Assembly (NCBI RefSeq): GCF_013433315.1
Contig: NZ_WXVV01000009.1
Span: 124,001-188,000, forward strand
Reading direction: 5' to 3'
DNA length: 64,000 nucleotides
DNA from: Pseudomonas crudilactis
Lineage (GTDB): Bacteria > Pseudomonadota > Gammaproteobacteria > Pseudomonadales > Pseudomonadaceae
Shown: piece by piece, positions 27,338 through 36,111 of the stretch
How positions within the stretch are numbered: the stretch's first letter is position 1
Layout: every line of letters begins with the position of its first letter
The notes under the pieces: generated by a model
Told to the model about the DNA's origin: nothing
Databases searched by the model: none
What the model saw: only the letters and a program-made list of their open reading frames with translations
Position numbers and translations under genes: made by a program

Positions 27338-28114
27338 ATGTCTCTGCGTTTCGTCTTCGTTCTGTTGTGCTGTCTGGCGGGTGCTGCTCACGCAGAGCCC
27401 GTCAGCCCGACACCGCACAAAGCCTACCTGACACTGATCATCGACGACCTGGGGCAGAACCTGCCCCGGGATCGCCGTGTGCTGGCCCTGCCCGGCCCGG
27501 TGACCACGGCGATCATGCCTGATACCCCGCACGCCACCGAGTTCGCCCGCGAAGCCCATCGCGCCGGCAAGATCGTCATCCTGCACATGCCGATGGATCC
27601 GGCCACCGGGCCTTATGCCTGGCACCCGGATTTGCCAATCGAAGAGCTGGAGAAACGCCTCAACGCCGCGTTCAAAATGGTCCCGTACACGGCTGGCATC
27701 AATAATCACATGGGCAGCCGCATGACGGCGCAGCCAGTGGCGATGGCGTGGTTGATGGGCGAGTTGCAGCGCCGGCACAAGTTTTTCGTCGACAGCCGCA
27801 CCAGCGCGCAAACCGTGGCGGCACAGCAGGCACAGAAAATCGATCTGGCGAGCGTTTCGCGGGATGTATTTCTCGATGACGAGCGCACTGAGGCCGCAAT
27901 CTTCACTCAGTTGCAGACGGCGATCAGTCTGGCCCGCAAACAGGGCTCGGCCGTCATGATCGGCCATCCCTATCCACAGACGCTGGCGGTGCTGGAGCGA
28001 GAACTGCCCAGACTGAAGGCCCAGGGTATCGAGTGGATCGACATCAAACAGATGATCAGCGTGCGCAGCAATCGCGCCATGGCTGGCCATGGCAAAGATG
28101 GCGTGTACCGGTAA
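27338..28114 (+). CDS. Divergent polysaccharide deacetylase family protein
   Basis: 258 residues with a signal peptide (FVFVLLCCLAGAAHA) and a NodB-like barrel of the divergent deacetylase (YibQ) family: YLTLIIDDLGQN, TAIMPDTPH, IVILHMPMDP, AGINNHMGSRMT, FFVDSRTS, VMIGHPYPQT. It probably acts on a periplasmic glycan; the substrate is not known. GAGG of the upstream ctp stop region directly abuts the ATG at 27338, so translation is likely coupled; a TTG two codons upstream is the alternative. Confidence 0.9.
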   Translation: MSLRFVFVLLCCLAGAAHAEPVSPTPHKAYLTLIIDDLGQNLPRDRRVLALPGPVTTAIMPDTPHATEFAREAHRAGKIVILHMPMDPATGPYAWHPDLPIEELEKRLNAAFKMVPYTAGINNHMGSRMTAQPVAMAWLMGELQRRHKFFVDSRTSAQTVAAQQAQKIDLASVSRDVFLDDERTEAAIFTQLQTAISLARKQGSAVMIGHPYPQTLAVLERELPRLKAQGIEWIDIKQMISVRSNRAMAGHGKDGVYR

Positions 28115-28232
28115 CAGGTTGTCACGACTGTAGATACATAGTTACCGCCAGCCATCGGGCCCAGCCCCGGATAGTAAGACCTGCAACAGGTCGCGACTCC
28201 CCCGAGTCGCCTTTCAACTATCAGGAACTACC

Positions 28233-29606
28233 ATGACTACTCATGACGATAGCGTTTCGCCGATCGGGCAAACGGATGCCATTCGACACGACAATCTGCT
28301 GATCAACTTCACCACGGAGTTTCTCCGCGTCTGGGACACCAGCGGTTCGCGGGCAAAACCGGCCGCCTTCTGGCGCCCCACTCCTGCCGCCGATGTGCTT
28401 CCCGGCTATTTTCCATTGGGCGACGTGGCCATTGATCATCACAACAACATTACCGAGCGACATGTGGTGGCCGTGGTTTGCGAGGCAGGAACACCCAGTG
28501 CCGATCCTGGCAAAGGCAAAGCGCTGAGTCGCCCGGATGACTACGAGCTGATCTGGAAGGATACCGGGGCGGGATCCAGGAAGGACGGGGCGATCTGGCG
28601 ACCCATCCCACCCGAAGGTTATGTGGCACTGGGCTCTGTATGCTCCGACGGCTACGAAAAACCATCACTCAACGCGGTTCGCTGTGTCCGCGCCGACCTT
28701 GTCATCGCATCAGGCGTCAGTGAACCGGTGTGGAACGACAAGGGCAGCGGTGCCCGACAAAGCGTCAGCACCTGGAGTGTCGTTCCACCCTCAGCCCCGT
28801 CGAATGTGATTCATCTGGCACCCGGCACCTTTGTCGGCTGGAACAGTCATTCCAGGCCCGCTGACTTCCTCCTTTACTCACTGCGCCTTGAGATCCCGCT
28901 GCAGATCAATCCCCGTCCCGGCGCGCCGATTCTTGACAGTGCAGTTTTGCCGTCTTCGCAAATACCCGAGATATCCACGCACACCGCCAGACTTCCCTGG
29001 TTCGCGGTAAAAGACCCGCAGTTTTCCAGACGCGAACAACTGCGCCAGTCACCTTTCTATCTTCTGCAACGCACGGATCAGTATCAGCTCGTATGCCATC
29101 GCTACAACGGGGAAAACCATAACAGGACGATGCGCTGGACCGCACCCCGGGCACAGAGCAGCGAAGGTCTGCGCGCATTCACCAACCGCACCTCGATCGA
29201 GTTCGGCGCGCAATGGAAGAGTAATGTGTCCCGGCCTTTCCTGTTTTCGGCGCGCTTGAACAATGAGTTCACCCAATGCGAAGTCCACTCAAACGACTGG
29301 CTCAACTCAACGCCGATTGAAATCGCCGCGGTCATGGCCAAAAACAGCTCGATGGCGGTCTACCTGATGCAAAGTCAATACACGCTGCTACGCGCAGACG
29401 GTACGCATGTTACCGGCGCTGTCAGTTACACCGACGCCAACAGTTTGCACTTCAGCGCCTACACATTGCCGGTACCGGATGAGCCGATCCTGCCTGAGGA
29501 AGAGCCGCAAGTACCGGACGCGATAGACACTTCAGTAGCGGATAACGCCATCACGCAAACGCCAGCGCCGACAGAATTGCCAACGGCTACAGATAACGCC
29601 CCATGA
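28233..29606 (+). CDS. Vps62-related protein
   Basis: 457 residues with no signal peptide or membrane segment. The N-terminal two thirds contain repeated Trp-bearing units (FLRVWDTSGSRAKPAAFWRP, ELIWKDTGAGSRKDGAIWRP, PVWNDKGSGARQSVSTWSVV), each followed by a PEGYVALGSV-type strand. This pattern is seen in Vps62/DUF946 proteins of fungi, plants and some bacteria; the molecular function is unknown. The C-terminus is an acidic, proline-rich low-complexity tail. Its last 20 bases overlap the convergent solute-binding gene. It is not part of the surrounding conserved order and is probably accessory. Confidence 0.8.
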   Translation: MTTHDDSVSPIGQTDAIRHDNLLINFTTEFLRVWDTSGSRAKPAAFWRPTPAADVLPGYFPLGDVAIDHHNNITERHVVAVVCEAGTPSADPGKGKALSRPDDYELIWKDTGAGSRKDGAIWRPIPPEGYVALGSVCSDGYEKPSLNAVRCVRADLVIASGVSEPVWNDKGSGARQSVSTWSVVPPSAPSNVIHLAPGTFVGWNSHSRPADFLLYSLRLEIPLQINPRPGAPILDSAVLPSSQIPEISTHTARLPWFAVKDPQFSRREQLRQSPFYLLQRTDQYQLVCHRYNGENHNRTMRWTAPRAQSSEGLRAFTNRTSIEFGAQWKSNVSRPFLFSARLNNEFTQCEVHSNDWLNSTPIEIAAVMAKNSSMAVYLMQSQYTLLRADGTHVTGAVSYTDANSLHFSAYTLPVPDEPILPEEEPQVPDAIDTSVADNAITQTPAPTELPTATDNAP

Positions 29607-30342
29607 TCTCGTCGACAACGCCGTCCTTGCGCATCTGATCCAATGCCGCCTGCAACCTGGCGACAACTTCGTCAGAAATGTCTTTGTTGAGAGCCAGATA
29701 CAGTTCGGCGCTATTGAAGCGCAGCACGGTCTTGAGCCCCGTCACACCATCCTGCCGCGCCAGATAGCGCCCGGCAGGATCCCCCGTGGCCCACAGGTCG
29801 ATCTGACCATTGACCAACTTTTTCGCATTGTCCTGGTCGCGCAGCACAACCACTGGCTTCAAGCCTTGCTTGGTCAGCGTCTCGGCAATGGCATCGCCCT
29901 TGTAGGCGCCGATCTTGTACTTGCGCGCGTCATTAAGGGTTTCGAGGGTGATCTTGCTGTCGGCCTTGGCCAACAGGATCCAGTCGTCGGGGCCGATCGG
30001 TCCGACCCATTTGAAGAGTTTCTCGCGATCAGGCAGGCGTGCCATCACGAAAGCACCGTAGCCGGGATTTTCCAGCGCCAGTTTGTACACCCGCTCCCAG
30101 GGAAAGCGCAGAGTCAGACTGTAAGTGAGGCCGGAGCGCCGGAACATCTCACGCACGATATCGGTGGCGATACCGTTGATGTTCTCGCCCTGGGCGAAAT
30201 TCTTGCCGTTCTTCGCCATGTTGTACGGCGGGAAGTTTTCGGTAAGGAGCACCAGATCGGTGTCGGGACTGTCCTCGGCACGAGCCGTGTTGACCAGCAA
30301 CAAAGTAACACTGGCGAGAACAAGAAGCAGGCGTTTGATCAT
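29587..30342 (-). CDS. Periplasmic solute-binding protein (amino-acid ABC type)
   Basis: 251 residues with a signal peptide (LLLVLASVTLLLVNTARA) and a family-3 solute-binding fold (LLTENFPPYNMA, VREMFRRSGLTYSLTLRFPW, ITLETLNDARKYKIGAYKG). No permease or ATPase gene adjoins it, so it is an orphan binding protein, perhaps serving a distant transporter or a sensory role. It is convergent with, and overlaps, the Vps62-like gene by 20 bases. Confidence 0.85.
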   Translation of the reverse strand: MIKRLLLVLASVTLLLVNTARAEDSPDTDLVLLTENFPPYNMAKNGKNFAQGENINGIATDIVREMFRRSGLTYSLTLRFPWERVYKLALENPGYGAFVMARLPDREKLFKWVGPIGPDDWILLAKADSKITLETLNDARKYKIGAYKGDAIAETLTKQGLKPVVVLRDQDNAKKLVNGQIDLWATGDPAGRYLARQDGVTGLKTVLRFNSAELYLALNKDISDEVVARLQAALDQMRKDGVVDEIMGRYL

Positions 30343-30424
30343 GTCGGGCTACCGAAATCCATGGCGTGCCCAAGAGTGCCTCGGGTGCGCCATGGTGTCC
30401 ACTGGCCTGTATGGAATTTGACGC

Positions 30425-31195
30425 TTAACGCATCACGATGCCGCGTTTGGCCATATAGGCCTTGGCTTCCTGCACGGTGTATTCGCCGAAGTGGAAAATA
30501 CTCGCCGCCAGCACTGCACTGGCGTGACCTTCGAGGATACCGTCGGCCAGATGCTGCAGATTGCCGACGCCGCCGGAGGCGATCACCGGAATCCCCAGCG
30601 CATCGCTGATCGCACGGGTCACGCCGAGGTCGAAACCATTTTTCATGCCGTCCTGATCCATGCTGGTCAGCAGGATCTCGCCAGCGCCGAGGCCTTCCAT
30701 TTTTTTCGCCCACTCGACCGCGTCGAGGCCGGTTGGCTTGCGCCCGCCGTGGGTGAAGATTTCCCAGCGCGGGATTTCGCCCGGGCCGGAAACCTTCTTC
30801 GCGTCGATGGCGACGACGATGCACTGCGAGCCGAAATGCTGCGCCGCTTCACCGACGAACTCCGGGTTGAACACGGCAGCGGTGTTGATCGACACCTTGT
30901 CCGCGCCGGCATTCAGCAGGTTGCGGATGTCCTGCACGGTACGCACGCCACCGCCAACGGTCAGCGGAATGAACACCTGGCTGGCCATGCGCTCAACGGT
31001 ATGCAGCGTGGTGTCGCGGCCATCGACGCTGGCAGTGATGTCGAGAAAGGTAATCTCGTCGGCACCCTGCTCGTCGTAACGACGGGCGATTTCCACCGGG
31101 TCACCGGCGTCGCGGATGTTTTCGAACTTCACACCTTTGACGACCCGGCCGTTGTCCACGTCCAGGCAAGGGATGATGCGTTTGGCCAGCGCCAT
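30425..31195 (-). CDS. hisF: Imidazole glycerol phosphate synthase, cyclase subunit
   Basis: 256 residues, a TIM barrel. With HisH it converts PRFAR and glutamine-derived ammonia to imidazole glycerol phosphate and AICAR. Catalytic aspartates are in [15 protein letters not shown] and [22 protein letters not shown] strands; phosphate loops are TVGGGVRT and [28 protein letters not shown] insert is typical of proteobacterial HisF. It is last in the his run, 9 bases after hisA. Confidence 0.96.
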   Translation of the reverse strand: MALAKRIIPCLDVDNGRVVKGVKFENIRDAGDPVEIARRYDEQGADEITFLDITASVDGRDTTLHTVERMASQVFIPLTVGGGVRTVQDIRNLLNAGADKVSINTAAVFNPEFVGEAAQHFGSQCIVVAIDAKKVSGPGEIPRWEIFTHGGRKPTGLDAVEWAKKMEGLGAGEILLTSMDQDGMKNGFDLGVTRAISDALGIPVIASGGVGNLQHLADGILEGHASAVLAASIFHFGEYTVQEAKAYMAKRGIVMR

Positions 31196-31204
31196 GGTCA
31201 GTCC

Positions 31205-31942
31205 TCAGCCTTGGTACGAATCGCAGAAAGCTTGCGCTTCGGCGACGTCGAGGGTGCCTTCGTAGATCGCCCGGCCAGTGATGGCGCCGATGATGCCTGG
31301 CGCCTTGGCGTCGAGCAGCGACTTGATGTCACCCAGATTGTGGATACCGCCGGAAGCGATCACCGGAATCTTGGTAGCAGCGGCCAGCGCAGCGGTGAAC
31401 GGTACGTTGCAGCCCTGCATCATGCCGTCTTTGGCGATGTCGGTATAAACGATCGAGGACACGCCGTCGGCTTCAAACTGCTTGGCCAGATCGATGACCT
31501 GTACGGTGCTGATTTCAGCCCAGCCATCGGTGGCGACGAAACCGTCTTTGGCGTCCAGACCGACGATGATCTTGCCCGGGAACACACGGCAGGCCTCAGC
31601 GACGAAGGCCGGATCTTTAACGGCTTTGGTACCGATGATCACGTAGCTCACACCAGCCTTGACGTAGTGCTCGATGGTTTCCAGCGAACGGATACCGCCA
31701 CCGATCTGGATCGGCAATGTCGGGTAGCGCTTGGCGATCGCGGTGACCACTTCGCCGTTGACTGGCTGGCCTTCGAACGCGCCGTTCAGATCGACCAGAT
31801 GCAGACGGCGGCAACCACCCTCCACCCACTTGGCAGCCATGCTCACCGGGTCATCGGAGAACACTGTGGAATCTTCCATGCGGCCCTGGCGCAGACGTAC
31901 GCAGGCACCGTCTTTAAGATCGATAGCGGGAATAATCAGCAT
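31205..31942 (-). CDS. hisA: Phosphoribosylformimino-AICAR phosphate isomerase
   Basis: 245 residues from [17 protein letters not shown]; an in-frame start five codons upstream adds residues not seen in the family. This TIM-barrel isomerase produces PRFAR, the substrate of HisF/HisH. Visible are the catalytic aspartate in AIDLKDG, phosphate loops QIGGGIRS and [10 protein letters not shown], and [15 protein letters not shown] with the second catalytic aspartate. Confidence 0.96.
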   Translation of the reverse strand: MLIIPAIDLKDGACVRLRQGRMEDSTVFSDDPVSMAAKWVEGGCRRLHLVDLNGAFEGQPVNGEVVTAIAKRYPTLPIQIGGGIRSLETIEHYVKAGVSYVIIGTKAVKDPAFVAEACRVFPGKIIVGLDAKDGFVATDGWAEISTVQVIDLAKQFEADGVSSIVYTDIAKDGMMQGCNVPFTAALAAATKIPVIASGGIHNLGDIKSLLDAKAPGIIGAITGRAIYEGTLDVAEAQAFCDSYQG

Positions 31943-31984
31943 CTGGCAAACCTTCAAATTTGAATGTTCAGCTTGGCTCGGAAA

Positions 31985-32245
31985 TCAGTTTTTCTCGAGC
32001 GCCCACAGGTCGCTTTCGATGCTTTCAAACCGCTCTTTGAGGTGGGTCTGCACATCGAAAATCGCCCTGTTGTAATAGTGCGGAGCAATTTCGCGGGTAA
32101 ACAGCTCAAGAATTTCCGCCGCTTCGAACGACCCCAGGTCCAGTTCGAAACGGTCTTCCATGAACCGCTGAATCTTGCGATTGGCCTCGTTCTCCTGCTC
32201 GGCAGTGAGGGTCAGGATCGGCGGTTTGGACTTCTTGGCAGCCAT
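31985..32245 (-). CDS. DUF2164 family protein in the his run
   Basis: 86 residues, charged and helical: FMEDRFELDLGSFEAAEILELF and APHYYNRAIFDVQ followed by LKERFESIESDLWALEK. This matches DUF2164, a small family of unknown function. The ATG directly follows the hisH stop, and hisA begins 42 bases later, so it is cotranscribed with histidine genes. A role tied to HisH/HisF assembly is possible, but nothing in the sequence proves it. Confidence 0.85.
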   Translation of the reverse strand: MAAKKSKPPILTLTAEQENEANRKIQRFMEDRFELDLGSFEAAEILELFTREIAPHYYNRAIFDVQTHLKERFESIESDLWALEKN

Positions 32246-32884
32246 TTACCAGCGACCGTCCCACGCGGCGAAGTTCTGCAGCAATTGCAGGCCATGGGTA
32301 TGGCTTTTCTCCGGGTGGAACTGCACGGCGAAACGCGAACCATCGGCCAGCGCCGCAGCGAAATCGACGCCGTAATGGCCACCACCCACCACTTGCCGCG
32401 CATTGGCGGCGGCGATGTAGTAGCTGTGCACGAAGTAGAAACGCGCCATGTCTGGAATGTCATGCCACAGCGGGTGGCTGACCTTCTGCTTCACTTCGTT
32501 CCAGCCCATGTGCGGGACTTTCAGGTGTTCGCCGTCTTCATGCAGGTCTTTGCCGAAGAACTTCACCGCGCCCGGAAACAGGCCGATGCAGTCGACGCCG
32601 TCGTTCTCTTCGCTGCTGTCGAGCAAGGCTTGCATGCCGACACAGATGCCGAGAAACGGACGATCCTGACTGACTTCACGCACCAGCGAGTCGAAACCGA
32701 GGCGACGGATCTCCGCCATGCAATCGCGAATCGCGCCAACACCTGGGAACACCACGCGGTCAGCTTCGCGAATCACCGCAGCATCGCTGGTGATCAACAC
32801 CTTGCCGGCACCGACGTGCTCGAGGGCCTTGGCCACCGAGTGCAGGTTGCCCATGCCGTAATCGATAACTGCCACCGTCTGCAT
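32246..32884 (-). CDS. hisH: Imidazole glycerol phosphate synthase, glutaminase subunit
   Basis: 212 residues, a class I glutamine amidotransferase. The nucleophile cysteine is in [12 protein letters not shown] and the His-Glu pair in VQFHPEKSH; the oxyanion strand is PGVGAI. It supplies ammonia to HisF. The start overlaps the hisB stop by one base (TAATG), which is tight coupling. Confidence 0.96.
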   Translation of the reverse strand: MQTVAVIDYGMGNLHSVAKALEHVGAGKVLITSDAAVIREADRVVFPGVGAIRDCMAEIRRLGFDSLVREVSQDRPFLGICVGMQALLDSSEENDGVDCIGLFPGAVKFFGKDLHEDGEHLKVPHMGWNEVKQKVSHPLWHDIPDMARFYFVHSYYIAAANARQVVGGGHYGVDFAAALADGSRFAVQFHPEKSHTHGLQLLQNFAAWDGRW

Positions 32885-33477
32885 TACAGAACGCCTTTGG
32901 TCGATGGCATTTGCCCGGCCATGCGCTCATCCAGCTCGACGGCCATGCGCAGCGCGCGGCCGAAAGCCTTGAACACGGTTTCGATCTGGTGGTGAGTGTT
33001 GGTGCCACGCAGGTTGTCGATGTGCAGGCTGACCAGCGCGTGGTTGACGAAGCCCTGGAAGAATTCCTGGAACAGGTCAACGTCGAAGCCACCGACGGTA
33101 GCGCGGGTGTACGGCACGTGCATCTGCAGGCCTGGGCGACCGGAGAAATCGATCACTACGCGCGACAGCGCTTCATCGAGCGGCACGTAGGCATGACCGT
33201 AACGACGGATGCCTTTTTTGTCGCCAATGGCTTTGGCAAATGCCTGGCCGAGGGTGATACCGACGTCTTCCACCGTATGGTGGTCGTCGATATGCAGATC
33301 GCCCTTGCATTCAATATCCAGGTCGATCAACCCGTGACGGGCAATCTGATCCAGCATGTGCTCAAGAAAAGGAACACCGATATCAAATCGGGCCTTTCCG
33401 GTGCCATCAAGGTTGATCGAGGCTTTGATCTGGGTTTCCAGAGTGTCGCGCTCGACAGAAGCCTTACGTTCGGCCAT
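32884..33477 (-). CDS. hisB: Imidazoleglycerol-phosphate dehydratase
   Basis: 197 residues, the monofunctional dehydratase without the phosphatase domain found in enterobacterial HisB. Manganese-binding histidines are in [25 protein letters not shown] and [16 protein letters not shown] chose the ATG at 33477 with GGAG six bases upstream; a GTG directly before it is the alternative. It is first in the hisB-hisH-DUF2164-hisA-hisF run. Confidence 0.96.
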   Translation of the reverse strand: MAERKASVERDTLETQIKASINLDGTGKARFDIGVPFLEHMLDQIARHGLIDLDIECKGDLHIDDHHTVEDVGITLGQAFAKAIGDKKGIRRYGHAYVPLDEALSRVVIDFSGRPGLQMHVPYTRATVGGFDVDLFQEFFQGFVNHALVSLHIDNLRGTNTHHQIETVFKAFGRALRMAVELDERMAGQMPSTKGVL

Positions 33478-33631
33478 CACCAGCTCCGCAAAATCATTGG
33501 GCGAAAAAGGCTGCCATTATAGGCACGCGGGGCGCAAACAGAAACACGAGAGGTGAGATGGCTGACGGATAGAACGCCCGGCTGTCGCGGGTAGACATGT
33601 CCATACAAGCCATTACAGGCACCCAAAAACA

Positions 33632-33725
33632 ACTGTAGGAGTGAGCCTGCTCGCGATGAGGGCCTGACAGGCAACATTTCTGTGACTGTCAGACCGCTAT
33701 CGCGAGCAGGCTCACTCCTACAGGG
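33632..33725. repeat. REPIN upstream of hisB / downstream of the MFS gene
   Basis: Inverted CTGTAGGAGTGAGCCTGCTC and GAGCAGGCTCACTCCTACAG units flank an inner dyad (GCCTGACAG / CTGTCAGAC). Same family as at 21460 and 24494. Confidence 0.9.
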
Positions 33726-33739
33726 GTACTACGTTTTAC

Positions 33740-35404
33740 TTAGTGAAACAGTACCGCCGTCTTCTGCAAGGTCACCCACACACCCCACGCCAACGGAATA
33801 CCCACCACCAGCCAGGCAGCGATTGCCAGCGGCTTGCTGCCCGGCGCGGCTTTCCACTCCAGAACCGTGCTGGCATCAGCACCTTTGTCGTGGCCCAGCG
33901 CCTGTTCGGCAGCCAGTTCCGCGTCGGTCATGAAGTACTTGTCGGCCACCGGGCGCACCAGCAGGTTGCACAGGAAGCCCAGCACCAAGAGACCTGCAAG
34001 GATGTACAGGGTGATGTCGTAAGCGGCAGCGCGTTCAACGCCGATGCTCAGCTGATATTCACGCAGGTAGTTCACCAACACCGGACCCAGCACGCCAGCG
34101 GCAGCCCAGGCAGTCAGCAGACGACCGTGGATCGCACCAACCATCTGCGTACCGAACAGGTCAGCCAGATACGCCGGAACAGTGGCAAAACCGCCGCCGT
34201 ACATCGACAAAATGATGCAGAACGCCGCCACGAACAGCGCAACGTTGCCCAGATGGCCCATGTTCGGGATCAGTGCGTACAGGGCGAAACCCAGGGCGAA
34301 GAACACGAAGTAGGTGTTTTTGCGGCCCAGGTAGTCCGAGAACGAGGCCCAGAAGAAGCGACCACCGATGTTGAACAGGCTGAGCAGACCGGTGAAACCG
34401 GCAGCAATCGCCGCGATCGAAGCCAGTTGCCCGGCATCGAGCTGACCAAACGGCACATCAACACCCAGCAGCTTGCCGCCGAACACTTCCTGCAGCAGTG
34501 GCGAAGCCATGCCGAGGATGCCGATACCGGCGGACACGTTCAGACACAGCACCAGCCAGACCAGACGGAATTGTGGAGTTTTCCACGCCACATTCACGTG
34601 CACATGGCGATGAGTGATCATCGAGTTGGAAGCCTTTTTCGCCGGAGCGGTCCAGCCTTCCGGTTTCCAGCCGGTTGGCGGCACGCGGTAAGCCAGAGCA
34701 CCGCCGATCATGAACACGAAGTAGATCGCGGCCATGGCCACGAAGCTCTGCCACACGCCGACACCTTCAGCCGAAGCGAAGTGGCTCATCAGTGCGGTTG
34801 CCAGCGGTGCACCGACCATCGCGCCGCCACCGAAGCCCATGATCGCCATGCCGGTCGCCATGCCGCGCTTGTCCGGGAACCACTTGATCAGGGTCGACAC
34901 TGGCGAGATATAGCCCAGACCCAGACCGATACCACCGATCACGCCGGAGCCGATCCACATCAGCCAGATCTGGTGGGTATAAATACCCAGCGCCGAAATC
35001 AGCAGACCGCCGCACCAGCACAAGGCCGATACAACGCCGGCCTTGCGCGGCCCGGCGTGTTCCAGCCAGCCACCCCAGATCGCTGCCGAGCAGCCGAGGA
35101 AGATGAAGAACAGCGTGTAGATCCAGCCGAGCATGGAGATCGGCCAGTCGCAGTTCGACGAAAATACCTGTGCGATGAAGCTCATGTCCGGCGCGCAAGC
35201 CACCGGGGCGGTAACGCCCAGCGCCTTGGACAGCGGCAACCAGAACACCGAGAAGCCGTAGGCCATGCCGATGCACAGGTGGATGGCCAGAGCGGCCGGT
35301 GGGACTAGCCAACGGTTGAAACCGGGTTTGGCGATGATGCGTTCCTTGGACAGGAACGCGGGCTGATCGGCTTTGAGGCCGTCCGCCGTGATGCTCGTGC
35401 TCAT
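33740..35404 (-). CDS. OFA-family MFS transporter (oxalate/formate antiporter-like)
   Basis: 554 residues from MSTSITADGLKADQP; an in-frame start 15 codons upstream is less likely. About 12 membrane segments with MFS signatures; the first loop region (CIGMAYGFSVFWLPLSKALG) and GSGVIGGIGLGLGYISPVST are characteristic of the OFA group. An inserted extracytoplasmic loop near CAPDMSFIAQVFSSNCDWP carries two cysteines. The cytoplasmic central loop is Lys/His-rich. Substrate is probably a small carboxylate but cannot be told from sequence. Confidence 0.88.
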   Translation of the reverse strand: MSTSITADGLKADQPAFLSKERIIAKPGFNRWLVPPAALAIHLCIGMAYGFSVFWLPLSKALGVTAPVACAPDMSFIAQVFSSNCDWPISMLGWIYTLFFIFLGCSAAIWGGWLEHAGPRKAGVVSALCWCGGLLISALGIYTHQIWLMWIGSGVIGGIGLGLGYISPVSTLIKWFPDKRGMATGMAIMGFGGGAMVGAPLATALMSHFASAEGVGVWQSFVAMAAIYFVFMIGGALAYRVPPTGWKPEGWTAPAKKASNSMITHRHVHVNVAWKTPQFRLVWLVLCLNVSAGIGILGMASPLLQEVFGGKLLGVDVPFGQLDAGQLASIAAIAAGFTGLLSLFNIGGRFFWASFSDYLGRKNTYFVFFALGFALYALIPNMGHLGNVALFVAAFCIILSMYGGGFATVPAYLADLFGTQMVGAIHGRLLTAWAAAGVLGPVLVNYLREYQLSIGVERAAAYDITLYILAGLLVLGFLCNLLVRPVADKYFMTDAELAAEQALGHDKGADASTVLEWKAAPGSKPLAIAAWLVVGIPLAWGVWVTLQKTAVLFH

Positions 35405-35628
35405 TGTGTATCCCCCAATTATTAGTATGGTTCGCCAGCCACTGTTCACCCCCGGTCTTTATGCACGCAGGCATGACCGTTTTTTTGGGTGAAGCTCCTT
35501 GAAGGCGCGACGTTAAGTCGCAGAAGGACGGACGAACGGGCGAAGGTTACCATTTGCACGTGACAGAAAAACCAAACTGATATCACCTTTTTTATGTCAT
35601 CTGTTCTCGTACCACTCAGGAAAGCGCT

Positions 35629-36033
35629 ATGCCGATCATTGTCCAAGCCCTGAAAGACGCCAGTTATCAGGATCAGCAGGATTTGCAGAAGATCTATCGC
35701 GATGCCCCAGAATGGCTGTTCGCACCGTTTTCCGGTGAGACTGCCCTGATCGAAGGCGCCCTTGCGGACGGCTCTTTTATTGCTGGCCGCTTCAACGACC
35801 GCTTGCTGGGTGCCGGCATTCTGCAAAGGCATCAAGGCGTCTGGTACTTGTCCCATTTATGCGTACGAAAAGTTACCCGTCGCCGAGGGGTCGCCGAGAG
35901 ACTGGTGAACCAAGCGCAGAAAATGGCGTCGCAAGCGGGGGCCGAACTGCGCCTGCTGGCCCCTGCGGAACATCCCGAGGCTCAAGCACTCGCCGCCAGG
36001 TTGCAGATACCGCTGGACGTCCCGGCAACATGA
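35629..36033 (+). CDS. panZ: PanZ-like acetyl-CoA-binding GNAT protein
   Basis: 134 residues with a compact GNAT fold: YLSHLCVRKVTRRRGVAERL is the acetyl-CoA binding motif A (R-R-G-V-A). Short GNAT proteins of this kind belong to the PanZ/PanM group, which binds the PanD proenzyme and, with acetyl-CoA, promotes its maturation and regulates pantothenate synthesis. panD is not in this window, so the assignment rests on size and motif alone; a generic acetyltransferase is possible. Confidence 0.7.
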   Translation: MPIIVQALKDASYQDQQDLQKIYRDAPEWLFAPFSGETALIEGALADGSFIAGRFNDRLLGAGILQRHQGVWYLSHLCVRKVTRRRGVAERLVNQAQKMASQAGAELRLLAPAEHPEAQALAARLQIPLDVPAT

Positions 36034-36111
36034 CGTCACAGCGAACCGGGCGGTTGCAGCGCTATACTCCCCGGCTAAATTACGAATTCGACTAACTACA
36101 AGGACTCGCCC

